From contig NC_089822.1 in the NCBI RefSeq assembly GCF_035046505.1, positions 101,936,659 through 102,000,658 of the forward strand: 64,000 bases of DNA. The letters are read 5' to 3'. Shown in pieces: positions 33,267 through 45,200 of the stretch; positions within the stretch are counted from its first letter, which is position 1; each line of letters starts with the position of its first letter. Under the pieces are notes generated by a model, which did not search any database, had not been told where the DNA came from, and worked only from the letters and a program-made list of their open reading frames with translations. This DNA is from Tiliqua scincoides. Lineage: Eukaryota; Chordata; Lepidosauria; Squamata; Scincidae. The translations under genes were made by a program, and so were the position numbers.

Positions 33267-36200
33267 GTAAGGCTAGCGGTGTAGCAGATTGCTGGAGTGG
33301 GCTGACTTTGGTTTACTTTTTGCATGCTGGAGGAAGGGAAGTGTGCAGGACAAGGTGGACACAGTGCCTAGTAGTTAGCAGTGGTCCTTTCTCCCTTGGC
33401 TACTACATCTCACTTCTTCTTACTGGTTAGAGTGGGTTTAATGAGGAATTGGTAGCATTCAGCCACTTTTCAAGGCTGGGAAGCACAGACAGAAAAGAAG
33501 CAGCCTTGGAAAAGCCCCCTCTCCCAAAAGCCCCCAAATCACCTGGGAATGCAAGCAGTTGTGAAATTAGGGCAATCTGGTAGGCTTGACAACCTGGTCT
33601 CTCTAGTGAACTCAGCCCAGGCAGGTAATAAACAACAAACACATGGAGTTTATTTAAAAAAACTGAAAAAGCAAAACAAAATGGGAGGAGTGGAGATTGT
33701 AAAGAACCAAAGCAAGATACATATTAAAAAAACAAACAGGGAGGAAAAGTAAGGGGGGGGGGTGTTGATAAAGTATGGTGCCAAGTTTAAAATGGAAGCA
33801 ACAAATAAATGCCTAACACAGGTAACTGTTTTCCCCTAGTCTTCCCTACCCATACTGTTCTAGGGTTCCTGTACTCGCTTGATGAATGGGCATGCCTTTC
33901 AATGAAACAGTAGTTCTTTTCAACAGTGAACCAGAGCAACATGTCCTGGCATCCTCGTGCATGATTAAGAAAACCAGGGTTGCTGATGTAATTGGTTTGT
34001 TCAATTGGATAAATTATGGCCACTGAGACACCTCTACCTGCCTTTGCCTGCTCCTTGACTTAGTCAAGCGGGCTGAAGTGCCCCATCAATTGGCACATGC
34101 CAATCTCAGCAGGAGGGCAGGCAAGGATCTACTGCTCTGGAAGACAGAGGGTGAAGACAGTGACTCTAACCTGGCTTCCCTCCCATGTGTCTCTTCTGTA
34201 ATGGCACTGAATTCAAACAGGCTTTTGCAGCCAGATGTCTCGGCAGCCTGGTTCAGGAGGCGGAAGCATTATAGCAGCCCCTGGCGGTTGGAAGGATCCA
34301 ATAACCTGAGCATGCACTCTTGCTTAAGAATGTAACATAATATGTTCCTTGATCAAACCAAGATTGTGGTCCACTTTGTCCTGCAAGGATTCCCACATCC
34401 CTAAGCCATCCACCATAAATTGGCCGTTGGGCTTCTGGTGGACCAGGGACTACCTTCTGCTGTGGTGTATGATGGATTGCCTAAGGCAGTGGTTCTCACA
34501 CATTTAGCAATCCTACCCACACTTACCCAGGAGTAAGTCCCATTGACTATCATTGTTAAAAGAATATACATATTAGCTTGTGAAAAGTACAGGTCAGTAA
34601 CATTTCACCAAATGCAGTCACATACCATGGTAGCATCAAGTCTAATAGATTAAAAATAAAATATTGAAATGAATGGGGACCCACCTGAAATTGGCTTGCA
34701 ACCCACCTAGTGTGTCCTAACCCACAGTTTGAGAAACACTGGCCTAGGGACCGAAGGTAACTATAGAGACACTGACCCCAGAGCTTGTCCTTCCATCTTT
34801 TAGGTATAGTGCTATTCAGAAGGATTTGGAATACCTGGATGAACTCACTGGCCAGAAACTGATGGAGCTGTACAAATACAATTTGCCCCTGGGACAGAAT
34901 AAACAGGTAGATCAACCCTCTCGGAAACGCACTTCTAGGGATCTGTCTCATCTTGTCCGGCACTACTCACTGCTAAGGCACAAGCGTGACACCCAGGCCA
35001 GCATGAAGGACAACAAGACCAAAGTGGAAAAGAAGGACTGGAAGATTGGGTTTACCCTGGTGAGGATGGTTTCATCTCCTCTCAGCTCCCACTCTTGGAT
35101 TCTGCTGCTTCCTCCTTCCCTTCTGATCTTAGAAAGTTCTCACATCTTCTTTCACAAGATCCTCCCTCTTCTACTGCTTTGAAGTCTAGTAGTTTTGCTG
35201 CCCCTCTGAAAATAGGAGACTTGAAACGGCCATTCAGGCTTTTTTTCTCTCCCCCATTGTCACACTGCAGAACCCCTTGCAAGTCTGTTTTTTCAGACCA
35301 CTTGGTAGATGTGCTTTGAACCTGAATCACACAAATCTGGTGACCAAACTCTGTCACCAAACCTGACTTGCATGAAGATTAGTGTACAAAGTTGTACTTT
35401 CTCTTGTGGTGGGTTACAGGGAGTAGCATGTGCTGCCACAAACAGCATGTGCTGTTGCATTGGGGTATGGCCTCCCCAACCCTCCACAGAGGTAGCTCAG
35501 TATTATAAAGGGATAGGTGCCAACATTCTTCCTTTCCCTGATGGGGTTTACCATGAAGAATCAGCCACAGGTAGATACGTTTGTAGTCTGGACCAAATGA
35601 CAACTTTTAGACTTCTCCCCTTTCTTTCCAGCTTCTGGTGTTTATCCACATCAAGTGTCTTCTCTCAACAGTCTTTTGCTCCACTCCTCTTTTCCACCTG
35701 CCCACTCCCTTGGCTTTCCTTTCTTCCTCAGTCATCAATCCTTCCTTCAATCCTCTCACCTTAGTAAAGGTCCAGCCTATTAATACACAGATTTTTTATA
35801 CACTGATTTGACTCAACATGAATAGCCCCTACAAATGAGAAGGAATGTGCTGATCTCTGGAGAAGGGGAAAATGCATCCCTTTAAAATCAGTTTTAAAAA
35901 CTGAACAGTCCTTTAACAATAGTCTCCTTTATGAGAGAGAGAAGAGAGGGCAGCTGGCTGACAATCCACCAATCCTTCTCTCTCCAGCAGCGTGCCGTGG
36001 TCCATGGAGTCATAAAGAGTCAGAGACAATGACTGAACACACACACAGTACCCAATGAACTATGTCAGAATGCCAGATGCAAGGGAGGGCACCAGGATGC
36101 AGGTTTCTTGTTGTCTTGTGTCCTCCCTGAGGCATTTGGTGAGATACACTGTGAGATACAGGAAGCTGGACTAGATAGGCCTATGGCCTGATCCAGTGGG

Positions 36201-39200
36201 GCTGTTCTTATGTTCTTAACTGCACCTTTCAAAGATCCATAGGGCAAAGGAATAACTGTTAAACCTGTCTGTCTGTCTTTCTAAAACTGTATACCCTCTA
36301 AAAATTTTGCTAGAGCCTAGATCTTCAGCCTCTCCTGATGGCTCTGCCTGTTGCCATCCCCTTCAAACATTTGGAGTGCTCTTTTTCTCCATCCATTTCT
36401 ATTTATATTAACTGTCTCTGCACTCAGTGGTCGTCCCCCCCCCGCACTTCTTTCCCGAGCGTTCTAATGGAATTGCGTATTTCCTTTGCAGTGTAATGAA
36501 AATGGATCAGATTGTTACAATCAGTGGTACTCCTCAGGGGTGAACGCTGTGCGGGAGTGGTATAGCTTCCTTTACATCAACATCCTGGCAAGGATTCCTG
36601 ACACCAAAGCCCTCGACGAGTCCAACTTCACCAGCTTCATCTACGCCTGCCGTTTCAATGATGCATCATGCAACCAAGCGTGAGTCCCCAAATAACTGCA
36701 GCTCTGTAGGTGAACACAGGCCACAGTCATACTTTATTCTAGTCTCATTCTCACTCTTCTCATTCTAGTCTCATTCTCACTCTTTTGCTTAAAACACTTA
36801 TATCCCGCCTTTCCACCCAAAGACTAGACAAAGTTAGGCTCCTTTTTTAAATTCTAGGTCCCAAGATTCTTATTCTTTGTTTTTATACTGACTTGCGAAG
36901 GAGGAGCTTGATGCCTTCTCAAGAAGTCTTTTTGCTTTTCAGCCTAGGCACCAATTGGCTGTTGGACCACCAGTGAGGCAAGGTAAAACATCTGCTTGGA
37001 ACAGTCAATAGGCACAGGTGGCAGCCACCTCCTGTTGCCCCCATTAGCCACACGTTCTTTTTCCTCCTCGCTCTGCTGCTCTGTGTTTTGAAACAAGAGC
37101 AGTGGAGCAGAGCGGGGAAAAGGAAGTTGGGAGAAGCATCAACCCACATTCAAAAATGGAAAACACTCCCTTTGGTTTTCTTCCTTGGAAAAATGTGGAA
37201 GTGCTTCTCCTGGCTTCCTTATTCCAGTTCTATGCCTCTGCTCTTATTTCAAAACAAGAGCAGTGGAGCAAGGAGGAGGAAATGAAGGCAAGGATGCAAG
37301 GATGCAGTGGGCAGAAAAGCTGGGGGCCTGCCAGAGATCATGGTGGTGGAGCTGAAGGTGGAGAGCCACTGCTGCTGTGGGGTCCCACGGTCATCACTTT
37401 CTCTCCTATCCTCCACTGCTGCTTATTCTAATGTGACTGAGCAGGGAGGATCCTGGAAATAGAATCTCCTGACCTGGTCAGTTTAGAACAGTGGTTCCCA
37501 ACCTTTAGGAGGCCGTGGACCACTGAGGCAAAAATTGGAATTGTTGTGGACTACATGCAACCCTGCACTCAAAAAATACATTTAAATTTATAATATAGGC
37601 AGCCCTAATTATCCATGGGGGTTCCGTTCCTGGAACCCCCACAGATGAGGAAAACCACAGGAATTCCAAACCTGCGGTTTTTGGCCCCCTCCCGAGCTGA
37701 GCTCTGGTCAGTCCAGAGGCTCTTCTGAAGCCCACAGAGGCCGCAGGTAGATGCGCACAGCCTCTGTGTGCTTCAGAAGAGCCTCCAGAGGCAACAGCAG
37801 CACAGCTCCCCTCACCTCCAGAGGTCCCAGGTTGGCCCGCGCCATAGGTTCGGGGAACCGCAGATGAACAAATCTGCAGGTACTGGTTGGCAACCTTCAG
37901 TCTCGAAAGACTATGGTACAAGCCTACAGCACCCAGTATTCCCAGGCGGTCTCCCATCCAAGTACTAACCAGGCCTGACCCTACTTAGCTTCCAAGATCA
38001 GACGAGATCAGGCATGTGCAGGGTAGATAACATGGGCTGCCTGTAATTACAAAAGATTTATTAGAGATTTATTATTTATAGAGAATATTTGTGGTTTGCT
38101 GCTTTTGCTGCCAGCTGCAGGCGGTCTGTTCTCCACCCTCTCTGGTGGTCCATTGGAGACAGCTCACTCAGAGAGATGCTGGAAGAGATCAAAAGCAATT
38201 GCTTTTCCTGAGACCTCGCGGACTGCCTCTCAGGGTATCGCAGACCACGGATTCGGAACCAGTGGTTTAGAAGAAGCTGCAGTGGAAGGGGCTGCAATAG
38301 GAAGGGCGGAACTGGAGCATCAGCTAAGGTGCTAGTCCAGGTGGTCTGGACCTGCTCAGTGGTTTTTTTGAATTCCTTTCTAATCTCTTAGGCGCAGTGG
38401 TGTCACTAGGGTTCGCATCACCCGGTGCAGGATGCCAGTGTGTCACCCCCATGCAGTGGGCGGGGCAATCCCCCAGGTGGTGGGTGTGGTGATGTACCAT
38501 CACTCCGCCCCCACTGGTTTTTTTGAAAGCTTTTGATAGAACAAAGATAAAACACATTCTGCATGAAATTACGCATTGATAGATATATAACATGCTGGTA
38601 TTATTCCTCCAAACTGTGATTTTAGTGATTTTGATCACTAGTGGTGTCACACACACACCCCCACCAGGGTGTCAACTTACTAACCCCTTATTGCAAACTT
38701 TCTCTCAAACTTTTAGCACTGGGACCCACTTTTTAGAATGACAGTCTTTCCAAGACCCACCAGAAGTGATGTCATGGTGGAAGTAACATCATCAGGCAAA
38801 TTAAAATAAATAAGTATAAATAATTAAAAGTAAAACAAATAATTACATAAGCGGAAGCCAGCCATGGTCCACCAAATGAATTTCCACTGTAGCCTGCCTG
38901 CAATAACAGCCCCCTTCAAAACCAGTAAGGTTTTCAGCCCTACCCAGTGCCCAGTTCAATTTAAGAACTTCTGTTTAAACCAGATCACTGTCAGGATCCA
39001 CCTGGCTTTGCAAGTCTCAAAAAGGTTCACCTTATCAGCTGAAGCCTCTGTTTTGATTCTTTTCAGTGGAGGGGGGGAAGACTGCCTTCTGGAGCACTTG
39101 TTTAGCTGCAGGTGCATAGGATCAGGACCATTCTCCTGATCAGGAGCCTTGCACTCTCCTTCACCTGATCTTCCACACCAGCCAAGGCATGTTTGCTTAC

Positions 39201-42200
39201 TTGCAAGTAAACGCGACCGTGAGGCTTAGTTTTGCTTTCCATGGGCCTCAAAACATTCATCTGCTTGGAGGGAGGGACTTCCTTCTCAGGTGTTTTTGGG
39301 GGCTGCTTTCATTGGATCAGGACCATTCTAGTGTTGTCGGATTCCTCTCAGCCTGCCCTTTCCGATGGACTAAGGCAAGTTTGCCTACTCACGAGTAAAC
39401 ACACGATACGGCTCACTTTCACTTTCCATAGGGAGCCATGCATTTTTGTTCTCTGGGTTTTTGGCCATAACTTTTGATAGAAAGGAGATATTTCACTCTG
39501 GTTTTTTGCATTGCATTCTGCCCAAAATTCCACATCCAACGGTATATAATATGATGGGGTTACTCCTAACCACCGTGATTTTAGCGCGTCATCCCCCCCA
39601 GTGCACGTCACCCCCTATTCGCGTCACCTGGTGCGGCCCACGCCCCCCTAGCGGCACCACTGCTTAGGAGGAACCTGTGATGGCTGATTCTCCTTCTGTG
39701 ATTTGTTCTAATCTAGAAAATACTTCATATTGTTCAAGCAGTCTGGATGGGGGTTTCAATAGGATTGGGCTGTTAATCTTGTAGAGCACCGTGTCATACA
39801 TGGAAAGGTGTCTAGATGATTCCCTGGAGGAAGCAACTGTGATGCAAAGACTTGGCTTGGGCACCCTATGACCACCAACCCAATGACAGCTAATGTGCTG
39901 GACTCACACCACCTCTTTCACCATCACCACTCACCACCTCTATTTTGCTATGCCAAGTTGGCAAGAAAGCCAGAACGTTTATCACATAAGAACATAAGAA
40001 CAGCCCCACTGGATCAGGCCATAGGCCCATCTAGTCCAGCTTCCTGTATCTCACAGCGGCCCACCAAATGCCCCAGGGAGCACACCAGATAACAAGAGAC
40101 CTCATCCTGGTGCCCTCCCTTGCATCTGGCATTCTGACATAGCCCATTTCTAAAATCAGGAGGTTGCACATACACATCATGGCTTGTACCCTGTAATGGA
40201 TTTTTCCTCCAGAAACTTGTCTAATCCCCTTTTAAAGGCGTCTAGGCTAGACGCCATCACCACATCCTGTGGCAAGGAGTTCCACAGACCGACCACACGC
40301 TGAGTAAAGAAATATTTTCTTTTGTCTGTCCTAACCCACCCAACACTCAATTTTAGTGGATGTCCCCTGGTTCTGGTATCTGGTTCTGGTATCACCTCCC
40401 TAGTGGGTTACTTCTGGCTTGATGATGAGTGATGCCTGAACTTGGGCCTTCCATGATCATAGTTAAACAGGAGTTTGTTTCACTAGTTAAATCCCTTGTC
40501 TGCCTGGAAAGAAAATTTATTTTTCCCCCATGCATCTGAGCCTTGGTTGTTTTGGGTCCAGCTGGCATCTGGGCAAACCATCCGTAGATTCCTGCACTTG
40601 TTTGCAGTGTTTTGTTGACTAAACTTATGCTGACCTTCCTTTCAGTACTTGTTGACACCTTTTCCCCCAAACTCACCTGCTGCTGACACCAGGCTTCATC
40701 ATGAGTGTTTTGAATCATCACTGAATGCAATTTATCCTTGTTTAAATTTGCATTGCGTTTAAACAATGCTGCTTTGCAGCTGCTGCTGCTACCTTATTTA
40801 TAGTATAGGCACAGCTTGAGGGAAGGAAGCGGGGGTCACTTCCACCCCTTCTGTATATGCCCATGTATCCCAGAGCCTTTCCAGAGCTGGGAAGCTCTTG
40901 ATCTTATTCGGGAAGAGAATAAATCATTAACACACCTATCAGTTTCCCAGAGAACTTACCCAGCCACTGGCATGCTAATTTAGGTCAATTTATCAATCAA
41001 CTTATAGGTCAACTTCAAAGTCACAAAATAACGAGCAGTGCTTTGAATTCACTAAAACTTTCCTTCAGGTTGGATGTTATGCCCAGAGCGTAGCTAATAA
41101 TGGAATGGAGGAGTTATTCATTAGATGAGGCCTTGCAGATGCAGAAAGATTTCAGACTGCATGCTGGAGCTGGGTGACAGGGCAATGGCAATATACTGAG
41201 CTAAGTATAAATGTCCACTACTTTATGACCCTTTTGTTGTTCCCAATAAAGGTGCTGCTCTATTTTTGCTGTATTGTTTTTTCTAATGGACCAACCTGGT
41301 ATAGTTGGGAGCCAGAGGTGGGCATGCATCCTCCTGAGATTGGTTGCTTGTCCCTCCACCCTGGTGACTCCCACCCCCACAGCTGAACTTCCAAGATAAC
41401 TTGAAGAAAAAGCACTATTTCACATACTTAGAATGTTTTTCTTTATTGTCATTCATTCATTCATTCATTCTTGTGTGTGCACATCTATCTATCTATCTAT
41501 CCATCCATCCATCCATCCATCCATCCATCCATCCATCCATCCATCTATCTATCTAAAGTGCAGTTCAACATGGGCTTACTTCCATTATTAGATTAATCTC
41601 CCAATCCTATCCCCCATCACCTTCCACCAAGCAGCCAAGCTGATGAAGTGTGTTGCATGCACCGGTGAGGGGATCAGTTAGATGGCCAGTGAGAGGCAAG
41701 CAAAAATATGCTACTTACCTCCTGGTAGGCTGCCTGATCACCAATGGATCTCCCTCAGACATAAGCCAGCTATTTTGCTGGAAAAATGGGGCTTGGAACC
41801 CGGTGCATAGAGTTGCCGCCCTCCCAGCCCCCAAATTACTCCCTGCTCTTCCCTCTCCCCCCCCCCGCCAAATCTCCCCCAAACCATCCACACCATCACC
41901 TTACTTGCTCTGGTGTGGGCTGGGTCCATCGGTGGCAGGAGCGTGGAGCTGCCAGCTGTTTGCACTGGTAGCTCTGATGCATGGCAGTGGCATGCCATTT
42001 ACTTCACATCTGTGACCTTATCACAAGAGCCACTGTTATAAAGGCACCATCAGATTGGGCTGTACGAATACTTTTATAACGCTTTATGCTTAGGAATGGA
42101 ACATTATTTTTCTTTTAGAAGTCTAATGTAGGACAATTTTGCCCCCTCGTGCACTTTGCCCCTTCTGTGTTCTCCCCATTTTTTCCTAGTGCCGCCATTG

Positions 42201-45200
42201 CAACTCACCTGCCTGTTTTTCTAGTTCAGGTCTTTAATTCAGTTAACCTGAACGTTTTGTGTCTCTTCTCCCAGGAATTATACACATTTCCATCACCCCA
42301 TTTATGGTAACTGCTACACATTCAATGACAACAACAGCACGTTCTGGATGTCCTCAATGCCTGGGATCAACAATGGTGAGCAAGCGCATGGAAGGTGGCA
42401 ATGCATGCGAGGAGATGCTGCTTGGGTGTTTGAGTGAACATATCTCCATGGGGAAAAGTCTCCTTGCAGACAAGCTAGAGCAGTGGTTCTCAAACTTTTT
42501 AGTGCTGGGACCCACTTTTCAGAATAACAATCTGTTGGGACCCACCAGAAGTGATGTCTTTAACCTGGAGGTGATGGCCAGAAGTGACATCATCAAGCAG
42601 GAAAATTGCTAACTTCCCCCATATGACTCAAATCAAATAGATTAAGTAAGGAAATTAAAAGTTTGTGGTAAGTTTAAAAATTTATTTAAAATAAATAACC
42701 TCCCACCTTACCCTCCCAAGCAGTTGCTGATTTAAAAAAAAAAAAATTCCCCAAACATCCCAAAAGCTACAATCCTTTCCAAACTTATCCAGGAGTAAGT
42801 CCCCCAGACTATCATTGTTAAAAGCATATACATAGTCACATACCATGGTAGCATCAAACCTAATATATTAAAAATAAAATACACATTGAAATGAATGGAG
42901 ACCCACCTGAAATTGGCTCACCACCTAGTGGGTCCCAGCCCACAGTTTGAGAAACACTGAGCTAGAGCATATTACAAGGAGAGCTAGACCATATGCCTCC
43001 TTGGGTGCCCTTCAGGGAGAAAGGCATGGTAAAAATTATATGAATAAAAGAATGAATGAATGCAGAGAGTTTTTCATATGGAATGATAATAATAATACAG
43101 GTATTTATATACTGCCTTTCTTGGTCATCAGATTTCTCCTCAGACTTAATTCAAGGTGGTTTACATAGGCAGGCTATTTAAATCCCCGTAGGGATTTTTA
43201 CAATTGAAAGAAGGTTCTATCTTTCAAGAACCACCAACATTTCAGATGTTTCTTTCTGATCTGGTTTCACATTCTGGCCTCCATCCTCCCACGCTCAGAG
43301 CAGATGGAATAACTTGGCTCAGCTTGTCAGCTGCGTCAAGGTCGCACGGTGCCAGTGGCCTCGAACTGGTGACCTGCAGATGTTATCTTCAGGCAAACAG
43401 AGGCTCTACCCTCTAGACCAGACCTCCTGCCCCTAGAAAGGAGGAGCATTCGGTCACAGGATTCTCTCACCTGCACTCTGAACCAACATAGCCCAGGAAG
43501 TTTTGCTACCTCATCTGCTATCTGTGGGTAAGGTGCCTCTGTGACTCAGAGGCAGACACAGGGCACCCCTTTTAGCTTGACCATGCCCTAACACCCCACC
43601 CATCTCTATCCCAGCTTGTAGGGTACATGTTCTAACATTTTTAGCAAGTTCCCCCAGTGAAATCATAACCTTCCCTAGTTCTAGTTCTGCATTATCCAGT
43701 GTGAGGATCAGAGTTCTCTGTTCATCAGAACCCAGGCTCCCAGCACATGAGCCTCACTGAGAGGCTGCAGTAACCTAGCAGCCTCTTCAACAAAGTCTCA
43801 GCCCTGAACACTCCTTTAGCTCTCTGGTGGCCATCACGCTCTGCTCCCAACCACTTCACTGTCCTTAATTCTGCCTACCAAACCTCACTCTTGGGGGTAA
43901 TCCCACATATAAGTGGGCCCTGTTGCAACAAGTGTCAGGGGTATTTGCCCACACAAGGATCCACACTTGTCCTGGCCAATACCTGAGGCAATGAAAGCCC
44001 ACTGCAGCCACAGCTTACCACCACCACCACCACGCAAGCCAGTACCAATGGGATGTTTACTGGGCAAAAGTGGTGCAGCAGCAGCATTTCTTTCCCCAGT
44101 GCCATTTCACAATCCCTGGACGTCCTGCCCTCCAACACTGCATTAGAGGCTGGGATATCCAGGAATTGCATAAGGGGAAGAAAGAGAATGGTCCTCACTG
44201 CCTCCTGTTAAGGCTCTCCATTGGACTATGAGCCTCTGGCTGGTTTACCACAAGGCAGTGTGGAGCTACGGACCATCCTCGTCCTCCTTTTCCCCATGTT
44301 GTTTGGCAAACCTTGCTGCTGCTGCTCTTCACCATGGCCCAGGAAGCTAGTTGGGGGTCCAGTGCCCAAAGAAAAGGTTTATCAGAGAGTGGTAGGGACC
44401 AGATGACAGGAGTGGACGCAAGTTCTGCTTTGCTCTGTCACCTGTGACTATCATAGCAGCCGTGATAGAGGACTGTTGTCCATCCACTGGCTGGTTCCCA
44501 GGCACCAGGGGGTAGGTAGCTGGTGCACACACATGCTTGCCATAGCACAGGGATAGTGCACCATAGGGGATCCTCATAGGACTTTTGCCTCAGCCCCCCC
44601 CTCACGAAAGCTGGAGCCCATCACTCTGCCATATCATATAGCTACCTTCTGTTCCATTTTTGCCTCCAGTCATGACTACCCTTGATCTTCCTTGCTTTCC
44701 ACAGGTCTCTCTCTTGTAGTCCGCACCGAGCAAAATGACTTTATCCCACTACTGTCCACTGTGACAGGTGCCCGTGTGATGGTCCACAATCAGAATGAAC
44801 CAGCCTTCATGGATGAGGGGGGCTTTAATGTCCGTCCTGGTGTAGAAACATCCATCAGCATGAGAAAGGTGAGGGGAAGGAAGGGTGAGGCATGGCTTTT
44901 GTGTGTGGGTGGACACCTTTTGGAGTGAGGAAGAGAGGAGCCGACACATTACTGCAATAAGATCCATTCAGTTCAGAATTTCTCTGGATTCTTAGAGTAT
45001 AACAAGTAATACCAAAACAACTTAAGTTACTACATCATTCCATAAAACTAGAGTGTCAACAAACAGCCAACACCCTGAATTGTCATTATGACAGTTTTTT
45101 CAATGTATTATCTAGATTTTTTTTTTTTTTTTTTTGTGGGCAATAAGATTAGCAACTGTGGACCAGAAAGGATAATTCATAGCAGATTTAAGAGTTGTCA

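Larger units (their letters stand above)
37489..38264. mobile_element. hAT element, outermost of a three-level nest
   Basis: Left end CAGTGGTTCCCAACCTTTAG and right end CCACGGATTCGGAACCAGTG. Perfect 8-bp target duplication GTTTAGAA (37481-37488, 38265-38272). Its interior is interrupted by a Tigger-like element and a 5S SINE. Lies in intron 4. Confidence 0.85.
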
